64,000 nucleotides of DNA from Closterium sp. Naga37s-1. Lineage: Eukaryota > Streptophyta > Zygnematophyceae > Desmidiales > Closteriaceae. Both the position numbers and the translations under genes were made by a program. Location of the stretch: assembly GCA_947471745.1 (NCBI GenBank), contig CANJKZ010001040.1, positions 62,001 to 126,000 on the forward strand, read 5' to 3'. This document shows positions 31,658 through 43,068 of the stretch, piece by piece. Within the stretch, counting starts at the first letter, position 1. Every line of letters begins with the position of its first letter. The notes below the pieces were generated by a model that was not told the origin of the DNA, did not search any database, and saw nothing but the letters and a program-made list of their open reading frames with translations.

Positions 31658-32400
31658 CTACTGACATACTTGAGTTGGTTAACAAGAACCAAAAAGTACA
31701 CACTGTTGCAAACTTCCAAAAATGATTGAAACAAGTAGACAACTACTAGGGGAGTCAGAATCCCCCAAAAAAACTATTGGATACCAACCTTACGTCCATA
31801 AAACACCAAAAAAAAAGACCATTTCAAGCTCCACAATTCAGCCACTTGTATGGCCATACCTGCAAAACAACCACTGAGAATGCATTGAATAGATACCTTA
31901 AGACATGATTTACCCATTTCAGTCATAAACAAGACTCGACGTTGACGTCGGAAGGGTTGCGTAGAGCTGTATTCCGTGTGTAAGGAACATTATGAAAGAG
32001 TACAATATAATCATATTTTGCTTAAAGAAGCAATTAATTAAGTTCTTCATTTTAACTTAAAGCAGGATACCGTATATGGTGCTTCGTTCTGCACTAGCAG
32101 AGGTTGTATCTGTTATGAGTTGTAAAAGAGAGTGCGCAGGTAAACGAATAACGAGACTGTGATTAACTCAAACTGAGAATACAATGAAGGCACAGACTAA
32201 TGTAGGGGCTAGCCTAGCTAGGAGGAAACCTCGGACGAGCGAGGTTGGGGTGCAGGTTTGGCGATGGGAAATGCCGAAGGCGACGCGAGGAGCCTCGGCA
32301 GCGTTGAAATCGGCCGAACGTGCGAAGTCCGAAAATCGGGCTGTACGCGTAGCAGTCAACCCGATAAGGAATTAAGGAAAATTCCTTAGAGTATCGTTCT
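31658..32400. other. gene-poor host spacer
   Basis: AT-rich unique-looking sequence. Short open frames on both strands near 32168-32375 lack domains. Three short GGCAGAA-centred repeats lie at 32404-32460. Nothing further recognised. Confidence 0.5.
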
Positions 32401-32744
32401 ACGGTGGCAGAAATTGTCTTGTTCTGCGCAGGCAGAAGTTCTCATTCTGCGCTGGCAGAAATTTTATCTCTGCGTTGGCATCCGTCCCTTTCACAGCTGT
32501 CAACTCAATTCCTGCGCTCTTTTCTTGGTTCTTTTGTTCTGGTTCCTCTCGACTCGACAAGCGCACCTGCTCTGCTCTTAGTCCTCTTCCTTCCCCCCCC
32601 CCCAAATTCTCGCCAGTTCTCCCACCCAGCCGTCGCTCTCGCTCCCATCCCGCCGTATCCTCTCCCTCACTACCCGCCTTCACCTCTCCTATTCACCTCA
32701 CAGTCACTCAGTCCCACCCCGCGATCTCCTCTTCCTTACTTCCC

Positions 32745-33560
32745 CGTCGTCGCCTCTCCCTCCTCCCCATCGTCGCCTCTCCCTCCTCCCCGTCGTCGCC
32801 TCTCCCTCCTCCCCGTCGTCGCATCTCCCTCCTCCCCGCCGTCGCCTCTCCCTCCTCCCCGCCGTCGCCTCTCCCTCCTCCCCGCCGTTGCCTCTCCCTC
32901 CTCCCCGCCGTCGCCTCTCCCTCCTCCCCGCCGTCGCATCTCCCTCCTCCCCGCCGTCGCCTCTCCATCCTCCCCGCCGTCGCCTCTCCATCCTCCCCGC
33001 CGTCGCCTCTCCCTCCTCCCCGCCGTCGCCTCTCCCTCCTCCCCGCCGTCGCCTCTCCCTCCTCCCCGCCGTCGCCTCTCCCTCCTCCCCGCCGTCGCCT
33101 CTCCCTCCTCCCCGCCGTCGCCTCTCCCTCCTCCCCGCCGTCGCCTCTCCCTCCTCCCCGCCGTCGCCTCTCCCTCCTCCCCGCCGTCGCCGCTCCCTCC
33201 TCCCCGCCGTCGCCTCTCCCTCCTCCCCGCCGTCCCCTCTCCCTCCTCCCCGCCGCCGCCTCTCCCTCCTCCCCGCCGCCGCCTCTCCCTCCTCCCCGCC
33301 GCCGCCTCTCCCTCCTCCCCGCCGTCGCCTCTCCCTCCTCCCCGCCGTCGCCGCTCCATCCTCCCCGCCGTCGCCGCTCCATCCTCCCCGCCGTCGCCGC
33401 TCCTTCCTCCCCGCCGTCGCCTCTCCCTCCTCCCCGCCGTCCCCTCTCCCTCCACGCGGTTGCCTCTCCCTCCTCCCCGCCGTCGCCGCTCCCTCCTCCC
33501 CGCCGTCGCCTCTCCCTCCTCCCCGCCGTCGCCTCTTCCTCCTCCCCGCCGTCGCTTCCG
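32745..33560. repeat. 23-bp minisatellite, about 35 copies
   Basis: The unit CTCTCCCTCCTCCCCGCCGTCGC (given here with a break after CCTCC: CTCTCCCTCC TCCCCGCCGTCGC) is tandemly repeated with few changes. Since 23 is not a multiple of 3, each frame cycles through all three phases and encodes the same 23-residue Pro/Ser/Arg/Leu repeat. Long open frames therefore occur in all plus frames (32404-33792, 32475-33635, 32888-33664) and minus frames (e.g. 32708-34264). I do not regard them as genes. Confidence 0.92.
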
Positions 33561-33734
33561 GCGACAGGTGCACGAGCGCAAGCGCGAGTTGGTGCGCGAG
33601 CGCGGATTGGTGCGCGAGCCCGGGTTGTTTTCTGAGTTACCGTGGTTATCTGGTGCGTTCCTAGTCCTTTCATCCTCCCTCCTCCCTCTGAAAAAAAACT
33701 TTTTCTTCTTCTTTTTTTGTTTGTTTGTTTTTTG

Positions 33735-34125
33735 CTCTCCTCGTGAGAGAGCGCGTGAGAGAGCGCGTGACAGTGCGTGTAAGAGCCCGTGAGAGCGAGC
33801 GCGCCTGAGAGAGCGTGCGAGGGAGCGCGTGAGTGAGAGTGCGCGTGAGAGTGCGAATGAGAGATTGCGTGAGAGAGCGCGGGAGGGAGCACGTGAGAAA
33901 GCGCGTGAGGGAGCACGTGAGAGTGTGTGAGAGAGTGCGCGAGAGAGTGCGCGAGAGAGTGCGCGAGAGAGCGCGTGAGAGTGCGGAAGAGAGAGCGCGC
34001 AAGATTGTGTGCAAAAGAGCGCGTGGGAGAGTGCGCGCGATAGAGCGCGCGAGTTTGCGCATGAGGGAGCGCGTGAGAGAACGTGGGAGTTTGCGCGTGA
34101 ATTTCTGTTGCGCTTACTTTGTTTT
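33735..34125. repeat. degenerate GAGAGCGCGTGA repeat tract
   Basis: Irregular 8-14 bp units (GAGAGTGCG, GAGAGCGCGTGA, GGGAGCACGTGA). Open frames across it are repeat artefacts. Confidence 0.7.
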
Positions 34126-34326
34126 TTTGTGCATCAAGGAAGCTGCATTCTCGGATTTTGTTTTCTTGTGCAATTAATGCAAGTTGTATTCTCTGATTTT
34201 GTTCTTGTTTGTGCAGGGAGTGAGTTGCATTCCCTGATTTTTCTTTCCTGTGCAGGGAGTTCAAGCTGCAGCCTTTGTTTCTTGCGGAGAAAAGGGATGG
34301 GGAGAAGGGAGATGAGGGAAATGAGG

Positions 34327-34361
34327 GAGGGAGGGAGGGAGGGAGGGAGGGAGGGAGGGGA
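34327..34361 (+). repeat. GGGA microsatellite
   Basis: About eight GGGA units in the middle of unique sequence. Confidence 0.85.
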
Positions 34362-34517
34362 ACGGGGGACAGGATAGTGATGATTTATACAAGGCTGAAA
34401 TTCATTCATTATGCTTGCATGCTTATTACAGTAGCTGTATGTTTTTGCGTTGTGTGTGTCTGTACATGTGTGAGCCTGTATGTGTGAGTGCGTACATGTG
34501 CATACGTGTGTTGTGCG

Positions 34518-34905
34518 TGCTTCAGGGTGTGGTGCTAAGTGCCTCCTGAATGCAACTCGGATTGTGATCGTCGGTAGGGCAGCTTTGCTCGCCTCTTCCG
34601 TACCATATCAATCTCAGTTGCAGCACTGATGCATTTAGCATTCGCATTGAAACATTCTTAAACGTTGTCTTATGTTTTTGTAATATTTTATGTGTTATCG
34701 TCTGTGCTTGTTTCGGGGGTGTGGTGCTAAGTGTCTCGTGTATGCAACTGGGATTGTGATCGTCGGTGGGGCAGCTTTGCTCGCCTCTTCTGTACCATAT
34801 CAGTCTCAGTTGTTGCATTGATGCATTTAGTATTCCCTTCAAAACATGTACGACGGTTCTTGTACACCATCGTTTTTGTGGTCATTTGTGTATGTGTGTC
34901 TCTCG
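34518..34905 (+). repeat. tandem duplication of a ~197-bp segment
   Basis: GTGTGGTGCTAAGTG starts at about 34518 and again at about 34720. The copies share GATTGTGATCGTCGGT, GCAGCTTTGCTCGCC and ACCATATCA blocks at high identity, diverging towards the 3' end. No coding potential seen. Confidence 0.75.
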
Positions 34906-34966
34906 GTGGTACTGTAGTATTTTATGTGTTGTCCTTTGTGTTCGTGTGTCATTTGTCAAAACATAT

Positions 34967-35095
34967 TGTTATGTTCTTACTCTAGGTTGTGTAGGGTCAC
35001 ACCTTAGAGGGTACAACCCAACTCTCTCGACACTCTTGTACCCCCTCTCCCTCACCTAATCATCATTCCTCACCTAGCTACTAGTGATTCTAACA
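34967..35095 (+). repeat. 5' LTR of element F
   Basis: Starts TGTTATG and ends TTCTAACA. No second copy lies in the window, so the left boundary rests on the inverted ends and the adjacent primer-binding-like site. Confidence 0.65.
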
Positions 35096-36453
35096 TGGTA
35101 TTAAGAGCACAATGCTCCTTAGGACCGAATGTTTAAAAGGGCCCACCACTACTATTTCGATCTACTGCCCGAGTCGCGCCCCTAGGAGAAACGCGAAATT
35201 CGAAACCGTGCTCTAGGCGAGACGGTTCCTTTTTCTGCCCTAGACGCGATTTTCCTTCCTAGTCACGTGCGACCCCCCCTGACCGCGCCTTAGCTGCCAG
35301 TACAGCCCGCGTAGGCCCGTCGCGAAGCCCGTACAGCCCGCGTAGGCCCGTCGCGAAGCCCGTACATCCCGCGTAGGCCCGTCGCGAAGCCCGTACAGCC
35401 TGCGCCAGGCCGTCGCGCAGCCCGTACAGCCCACGTCAGGCCCGCACCCAGCTCGTAAAGCCCGCGCCAGGCCCGCACGCAGCCCTTATAGCCCGCGCCT
35501 GGCCCGCACGCGGCCCGTGTTACTGCTGCACTCGCTGCTGCTGCTACACTGCTGCGCCTGAACTGCTGCTGCAGTGCTGCTGCCGCCTGTACTGCCCTGA
35601 AACTGCTGCTGCTACTTGCTGCAGCTGCTCCTCCTTGCTGCTGCTGCTGCTACTTGCTGCAGCTGCTCCTCCTTGCTACTGCTGCTACAGCTAGCGCTAC
35701 TCACTGCTGCTGCTACTGACGCTACTCCTGTTACAGCTAGCGCTACTCACTGCTGCTGCTACTGAAGCTAGTGCTGCTACAGCTAGTGCTACTGCTGCTG
35801 CTGCTACTACCGCACTTGCTACAGCTGCTACTGACTGAAGCTACGGCTGCTACAGCTAGTGCTACTGCTGCAGCTCCTACTCCAACACTTGCTACAGCTA
35901 CTATTGGCTGAAGCTACTCCAGCTACAGCTAGTGCTACTGCTGCAGCTCCTACTCCAGCACTTACTGCAGCTGCTCCTGACTGAAGTTACTGCTGCTACA
36001 GCTAGTACTACTGCTGCAGCTCCTACTACTTCACTTGCTACAGCTAGTGCTACTGCTGCAGCTCCTACTCCAGCACTTGCTACAGCTGCTCCTGACTGAA
36101 GCTACTGCTGCTTGACTGAAGCTACTGCTGCTACAGCTAGTACTACTGCTGCAGCTCCTACTACTGCACTTGCTACAGCTAGTGCTACTCGGTCTACTGC
36201 TGCTGCTGCTGCTGCTCGGTCTGCTGCTGCTGCCCGAGCCGCCCTGCTACTGCTGCTACTGGAGGGAGTACTGCTGGGAGTGGTGGAGGTGCGGCCTCCC
36301 ACCCCCACCGAACCGCCCTGCTGCTGTAACTACTGCTGCTGCTGCTACTTGTGCTACTGGGAGTGGAGGAGGTGCTGCTGGGAGTGTAGGAGGTGCTGCT
36401 GGCGCTGTAGGAGCTGGAGGTGCTGGACCTACTCCTGACAGTCACTGTCTGTC

Positions 36454-36892
36454 ATGGCCACTTCCGCGGCAGTCGCTGCGGCCAGGGGTGGACAGCAGCG
36501 GGCACTGCTTCTCCCGGACGACCCCACCCCTCGGCAGCTTCGTGAGTGGGTTATTCAGCGAGGTAGTCCTGGTGGTGGAGGTTATCGTTCTGTTAAGACC
36601 GCTGCTCTTGGTGTTAGTGAGTCTGCTGCCACTCCAGGTGTTAGTCAGTCTGCTGCCACTCCAGGTGTTAGTGAGTCTGCTGCAGCTCTAGGTGCCCGTG
36701 AGTCTACCGACGCTCTAGTTGCTAGTGCGTCTACTACCACAGGTCCTGCCTCAGCTGAGGTCTTGCACACTTTCACGCTTGACTCCGGCGCGTCACGTTG
36801 CTTCTTCCGTGATTGCACCACAGCCACACCACTCACAGCACCTGTCCCAGTCTCACTGGCTGACCCCTCTGGGGGCCCAGTGGTAACATCAT
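36454..36892 (+). pseudogene. element F Gag remnant and protease start
   Basis: The reading frame begins M-A-T-S-A-A (36454) and has no capsid-like region. It contains L-R-E-W (36522-36560), a repeat of T-P-G-V-S-E-S-A-A, then protease F-T-L-D-S-G-A-S-R-C (~36774). Homology to the other elements ends near 36888, after which the frame runs by chance to 37038. No zinc knuckle is visible between L-R-E-W and protease, so an internal deletion is likely. Confidence 0.78.
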
Positions 36893-37993
36893 TGGGTACC
36901 GTATCATCTTTAGTGCTAGAAAGATTCTCCAATTGTTCCATTCGCCGTACTTATCGACGATTATGGAATGATTGGAAACATTTGTTTTCATTTTTTTGGG
37001 GAAGCTATGTGAACAGTGATTTCTTTCAAAATTTATAATATAAAAGAAATTCAATGTTCACATCAGCCAACCGAAAATTGAAAACGAATGTATAAGGTTG
37101 CTACGCAACCCAAAAACCCCACTTTAAAACCACCTCACATTCACATCATTCAGTAATACAACATTGCATTGAAAGAAAAGCATAGAAACAATTATACAGA
37201 CTGAGGAATTTTTGACAATATACTACACCACAGTTTATCGCGCTGCTGCCGTCAGCCGCTTGCGATCAAACGGTTAGTCGCCTGTGTTCACGCTTAACGA
37301 TACGGTAACCGGCGTCCCCGTCAACTGTTCACGCTGGGGAAACACTTGGCGAACTGGTTACCCTTAGCCAATGATCTATCTGGAAATAGGTAAAACGGCC
37401 AAACCTCGGGTCTAGCTAGGTCTAGTTTTTTTATTTCGCCTCTGGCATTTTCGGGGGGTGGGTCTAGGTAGGTCTAGCGCCCGAGCCGCGCCCTTCCCCC
37501 TGGCCACCCACATCTATTTCGGGCAGGGTGTGGTGGGTCGCATCGCAACTCGGGCTGACAGCGCATGCACCCCAAAACGAATCGAGAACCCTGGAGATCT
37601 GCCTTCCAGGGAGAAACTCTCATCCCCAGCTCCTGAACTGACGAAACCGTTGTGTAACCCCATGCTAGCCAATCATGCGAAGCGAGGGTAGACGAGGTTC
37701 GGGATTATTTATCACTTTCGTTCTGAAAGGCGGTCGCCCATTCGCTATCTGGGTACTGTTTTGGCGGGAAAGCTACGCATAGACGTACCCATCAGGTCCG
37801 CTCGGATGCCGAACCTGGTCCATGATGGACCAGTTTTCTCCTCCTGGTTCAACAAGCGGAAAACTATGACAGCGTTCACTTCATGGCATAGCTTTCACAA
37901 GGGAATCACGAATAGCTAGATAGGAATGCTCTCACATTATACATTGCTTAGAATCCAGCATCTGCTAGAATCATGAGTAGTATCTAAGGCCCT
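36893..37993. other. spacer upstream of the first F-box/LRR gene
   Basis: AT-rich to 37430, then mixed. The segment 36896-37305 begins TACCGTATC and ends GATACGGTA, a possible small TA-flanked element (weak). A 77-codon frame at 37458-37691 has no domain. The promoter of the 37994 gene must lie here, but no recognisable element was found. Confidence 0.4.
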
Positions 37994-40900
37994 ATGGCGA
38001 CTCTTGAGCTAGCGGAAGGGGAAATCCCACATCAGCAACAGCCTGATGACGTTCCAAGTATAACTGACCACCTGCTAGGAACCATTCTTCTCCTCGTCGC
38101 ATCTAAAGGCACCGACTTTGATATCCACGACTGTCTTTCCACTAACGAATCTATTTTGCAAAGCAGGATCGAAAACGCGTTAAACGAGCACCTGCCGAGC
38201 GAAAGCGTCTGGTTCGGGTTACCCGACGCTCCTGTCGCCACGGCCTCATCGCTCACTGCCTTCCACCACGCTCTGGTCTGCAAGCGATGGTTGCGCGTCG
38301 CCAGATCCGTGCATCCCGCCATCGTCGTGCCTCGAAAACGCTTCTTCTCCTCTCGAGCTCTCGCCTCGCTCCTCGCTTCACCCACCTTGGGATTCCCGAA
38401 CCTCCGTCATCTGCATCTCGGCGAATCAGGATTGGACATCGTAGATCGCCACCTCGTGCGATCCATCTGCATCGGATGCGGCTCGTCCTTGACCCATCTC
38501 ACGATGCATCTGGACGGCCGTCAGCCAGTGACGTCCACGCAACCGGCCGGCATTAGCTGCGGGGAGCTGTCAACCAGCCTTGAACCAATCTCGGCCTCAG
38601 ACGTCGCCGAGATCTTCAATTCCTGCACGCGATTGGTCAATCTGGATCTACGGCTGGGTGAAGGTGTTTGCGAGATCCCAGCTTCCATCAGCCGCCTACA
38701 GCAGCTCACGCGCCTCAGCATGAGCTTCAGTAACGTTACTGGGTTACCAGAAGAGATGTGCAGGTTGTTGGGATTGAAGAAGTTACTCATCGCGTCGCAG
38801 TCGCTTAGCGTGCTGCCTATTTCGTTCGGGTGTCTCACCTCTCTGGAGCAACTTTCCCTTCGCAACTGCCCTATAGGCCATCTTCCGAGCGATTTAGGTC
38901 ATCTTCGTAGCATCAAGATCCTCAGCCTATCGTATTTGCCAAGCCTAGCTTCACTTCCTGAATCAATTTGTCAACTGCCGGCCCTCTCCCACCTTTCTCT
39001 TGACAACTGCCCCCGATTCGCCAGGCTGCCAGATAATATTTTCCAGCTGCCCGACCTAGATACGCTGCATCTAGACAAACTGGCTGCTCTAACCGCGCTT
39101 CCCGATTCGTTCGGCCAGCTGCCCGCTGGCAAACCCTTGGGATCTCCGGCCCTCCGGAGTCTCACGATCCACAATTGCCCACGCCTATCCTCGCTCCCTG
39201 ACAATATCGGCCAGTTTTCTGCTCTTCAGCAGCTGCATCTGAAGTTCCTTGATCAGCTTACGGCTCTACCGCATTCCCTGGGGTTTCTTAAGGCGATGGA
39301 GGAGTTGAAAGTGGTTGAGTGCGCCAATCTCGAGAACCTCCCCGAGTCCGTATCCGCCATGAAAGCTCTTTCAAGCCTCATTCTGGACGGCTGCTATTTC
39401 TCCGGCCTGCCCTGGGACATCGGGCAACTCCAAAACTTGGTTACAGTGAAGCTGTTTTCCACACGCCTTCTTCTCCTGCCTGACTCGTTCGGGCAGCTGG
39501 GGCAGCTGAAAGAGCTGACCATGTACGAATGCTACGACCTACTTGAGCTCCCTGCCTCGTTCACCAACCTCTCTTCATTAGAAACCCTACTCATCTATGG
39601 TGGATCCTCGCTCATAGTCTTGCCTCTGGGTTTCGAGAATCTGTCGGAGCTACGTCGACTAGAGCTGCTAAACTGCGTCATGCCGTACCTCCCCGATACT
39701 TTCGGGGAGCTGCCGAACCTGGAGATTCTCAAACTTCAAACGACGGACACGTACAGAAGAATCGGGGTTAATTTCGAACCTGCCCCACGACCCGCTCATC
39801 TGGGGTATGAGAGCGAAGGCGAGGAGTTTGAACTGGACGGGTCCTGCTCCCTGCGTGGCTTTCCTGGGACATTCAGCCTGCTCACGCGCCTAGAGGAGCT
39901 GATCATTGATGGGTGTGCGATGCTAGAGGAGCTTCCAAGGGGCATGGGCAATCTGAGCAGCCTGAAGGTCCTGAAAGTGGAGAATTGCAAGCGGCTGAAG
40001 GTCTTCCCGTCTCTCTTGCCTTCTGCTGCCGCTGATGCCCCAGCTGCTGTCGTTGATGCCCCAGTTGACGGACTTGCTGCTGCTGCTGCCACCTCTTCTG
40101 CTGCTGCCACATGTTCTTCTGCTGCTGCCAGCTCATCTGCTGCTGCCAGCTCATCTGCTGCTGCCAGCTCATCTGCTGCTGCCAGCTCATCTGCTGCTGC
40201 CAGCTCATCTGCTGCTGCCAGCTCATCTGCTGCTGTCAGCTCATCTGCTGCTGTCAGCTCATCTGTTGCTGCCACCTCATCTGCTGCTACCACCTCATCT
40301 GCTGCTGCCACCTCATCTGCTGCTGCCACCTCATCTGCTTCTGCCGCCTCATCTGATTCTGCCACCTCATCTGATTCTGCCACCTCATCTGCTGCTGCCA
40401 CCTCATCTGCTGCCATCCCCACTCCGCTCCCACAGCTTGAAGAACTGCTAATCTCTTTCTGCCCGAAACTAACAAACCTTCCAGAAGGCCTTCATCTGCT
40501 GCCTAGGCTGAATCATTTCACCCTCGAAGACTGCACCAGCTCGAAACTGGCCAACCGTAGCACCACCTCCCCTTCCTTGCCCCCACTAGTAGCACCTATC
40601 GCCCTTCCGCGCTCTGTAGAGACAGTAATCCTGTCAAATGTCTTCAAGTCAGCCCACTACCTCCCAGAATCCTTCCTTTGTCTCGACCGCCTTCTTCACC
40701 TGAACCTATATGACCTCCCGCCCTCAAGCACCTTATAGCCCCCCCAGCCCTCGCCGAAACCCCAGACAAAGCCGAAGCTGAAGGGAAATCCACACCTCAT
40801 GCTCCTCTGAACGAGCTTTCGAGAATGCCGGGATCTATTGGGCATCCGGGGTTAGGGCGCCTGTCGGCTCTGGTGCACCTTCACATAGTCAACACCAACC

Positions 40901-41481
40901 TTCCCGCGCTTCCGGAAAACCTAGGCGATCTGAGGGAGCTGGCAGTACTGCTGCTAGAGAAGTGCCATGCCATGACATCCCTCCCCTCCTCCATGGCTAC
41001 GCTTCCCAAACTGCAACAGATTGATCTCAAGTCTCTTCCTCTGCTGACTCACCTGCCCGAGAATCTCGGGCAGCTGAAGGCACTCAATGAGTTGAATTTG
41101 GATTCATGCAAAAGCCTGCAGGACCTTCCGTCTTCCTTCACTCTGCTCTCCTCCCTCATACAACTCACCATCATCAACTGCCCTAAAATAACCTGTCTTT
41201 CGGAATCCCTCTCCTCCTTAACCCGCCTTTCCTCTTTGAAACTTAATTGTCTGCCCAAGCTACGTTTTCTCCCGTCTCCATTCTTCCTCCCATCTCTTAT
41301 CCAAGTCTCGCTGCAAGACTGCAAGGCGTTGAGGGCTCTGCCCAACGACCTGGGCAGTTTGTCCTGTCTGAGGGAGGTGGATCTGGACGGGTGTGTACAG
41401 CTGAAGGAGCTGCCACAATCGCTTGTGGACAGAGTGACTGTGATTGAAGTGAAGGGTTCTTGGGGAAAGAGCTGCTATTGA
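37994..41481 (+). pseudogene. F-box/LRR protein paralog 1, one-base frameshift
   Basis: Starts M-A-T-L-E-L-A-E-G-E at 37994. An F-box-like region (about residues 25-108: D-H-L-L-G-T-I-L-L-L ... A-L-V-C-K-R-W-L-R-V) has about 45 residues inserted between helix 1 and the C-K-R-W segment. Some 20 plant-type leucine-rich repeats (L-P-x-x-L-G-x-L) follow. A Ser/Ala repeat (40075-40420) lies in the hinge. Aligned with the 48110 paralog, one base is missing at 40712-40725, creating TAG at 40736-40738. The next frame carries the matching C-terminal LRR block (40825-41481, ending TGA). The 914-residue product would lack about five repeats. Likely role, from family knowledge: substrate receptor of an SCF ubiquitin ligase. 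A sequencing indel is an alternative. Confidence 0.85.
40075..40420 (+). repeat. 18-bp Ser/Ala coding repeat in paralog 1
   Basis: About 18 units of GCTGCTGCCAGCTCATCT and variants encode S-S-A-A-A-S or T-S-S-A-A-A. The position corresponds to the poly-Ala run of the 48110 paralog. Confidence 0.9.
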
Positions 41482-43068
41482 AATGGAGGTGCTGTGTGGG
41501 ATAGCGGGATAATGCATGGAGGGTACAGTACTACGGTAGTGGAGCAAGATTGGCTTCAAAGCTGGGATGGGAGGGATCCTATTACCGTAGCATCAGTATC
41601 GGCCTTTAACCTCCTAGTAACCAGTAGAGAGGTGTACCACAGCTTCGTCTGCCAGCGAATTCCTTTGTTGCCAGTATGTGAGTTGGCCTTTGTCTTGCAC
41701 AACAGCGAAGTCACTCAGTTGGAAATAACATGTGGCATGGGCAGGAGATCTTGTGGGATATGCTAGAAGTATCGAACTTGTTAGGCAGTTGACACTACAT
41801 TTTGTATAGCTTCCTTTCAGTTCCTCAGAAGTCAGATTAAAAGCAATTATTTAGATTATCAACCTGAATTTATAGACTAGTACCAGTACCATAACTATAA
41901 TTCCTGAGTAGTGCACTCTCTTCACCGCTTGGAACCGCTTGTCCATTTCCCCAGAATCTCAATCAAGGCGGCAGCCTGGCAAGCATGACCTTCAGGGCTC
42001 GATATCGCTATTACTAGCACCAGCAGCTTCCCCAGCACCACCACCTGCCCCTCCAGCAGAAGCAGCAGCTGTACCACCTGCTACACCCCCCCCACCCCAG
42101 GGTGCACGTGCAGTACGAGGGTAGGGTGAGTACAGGGCCGGGGCCGGCTGTTATAGGCACCATGGCGGGGAAACTGAACCACCTGGGGGGATGCAGACTG
42201 CTGCTGTCATGCAGGCTGAACCACCTGGGGGGATGCAGACTGCTGCTGTCATGCAGGCTGAACCACCTGGGGGGATGCAGACTGCTGCTGTCATGCAGGC
42301 TGAACCACCTGGGGGGATGCAGACTGCTGCTGTCATGCAGGCTGAACCACCTGGGGGGATGCAGACTGCTGCTGTCATGCAGGCTGTGCACGCCCCTGCC
42401 GCGCTTGCTGCCCCTGGTGCCCCTGCTGCCGCTGTGCCTGTCTGCTGCCTCCTCCTGCTGTCCTTGTCCCTGCTGCTGACCCCGCTGCTGCCCTGCTGCT
42501 TCTACGCCCCCTCCGCTCCCTGCTGTGCCTTGGGTCGCCTGCAACTGCGGTTGCAGCTAATTCAGCATCTGCTGTGTCTGCTGCATCTGTGCGGTGCTCC
42601 TCTGCTGCTGTAGCGCCTGCTGTAGCTGCACCAGTTGGTGTGCGCCTGCTGTAGCTGCACCAGCTGCTCCACCTGCTCCGGCTGTAGCTGGAATTGCCCA
42701 ACCCCCTGCTGCTGTGGAGGCATTTGCTGCGGCCTCTGCCCTTCAACCTGCCCCTGCCCTTGCACCTGCACCTGTCTCCCCCTAGCCCCGCCTGGAGCCC
42801 ACAAGCCCACCCCCACCTTCACCCCCACCCACAGCCCCAGCCCCAGCCCCAGCCCACGAGGCTCCTCCCTTCTTCCTCCTCAGCCCCCACCTGCTCCTGC
42901 CCCTGCACCAACCCCGCCCACTCCACCACCACCACCGTCGCCACCGTTCCGCCGCCAGCAGCAGCAGCACTGCCAGCTTCGATATAGCCATAACAGTATT
43001 TCAGCAAAAAAAAGGATCCGTAGTACAGTAGTAGTACCAATACAACTCAAAGAAACAGCTCTAGAACT
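41482..43068. other. intergenic region with duplicated 3' flank and low-complexity Pro/Gln/Ala sequence
   Basis: 41780-42030 resembles the sequence downstream of the 48110 gene (shared AGGCAGTTGACA, CTCTTCACCGCTT, CTTCAGGG blocks), up to where the next F-box/LRR gene would begin. 42030-42170 and 42390-42960 are Pro/Ala-rich on the plus strand and Gln-rich on the minus strand. No intact gene is supported. Confidence 0.5.
42174..42383 (+). repeat. 42-bp minisatellite, five perfect copies
   Basis: The unit starts CTGAACCACCTGGGGGGATG and includes GACTGCTGCTGTCATGC. Five copies of exactly 42 bp, a multiple of 3, keep all frames open through it. Confidence 0.95.

Larger units (their letters stand above)
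34967..36892 (+). mobile_element. truncated Ty1/copia element F
   Basis: A 129-bp LTR-like segment (34967-35095) has imperfect inverted ends TGTTA and TAACA and is followed by TGGTATTAAGAGC, a primer-binding-like site. A GC-rich leader array (35290-35520, CCCGTCGCGAAGCCCGTA units) and CTGCTG/ACAGCTA repeats (35520-36300) precede an open frame with L-R-E-W and the start of a protease. The element stops inside protease at about 36888, and no 3' LTR was found. Confidence 0.8.

Noticed and set aside
32404..34264. Several 260-518 codon open frames on both strands
   Set aside because: All derive from the 23-bp minisatellite, whose unit has no stop in any phase, or from the GAGAGCGCG tract after it.
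40035..40451. Leu/His-rich and Cys-rich frames over paralog 1
   Set aside because: Alternative frames of the 18-bp Ser/Ala coding repeat.
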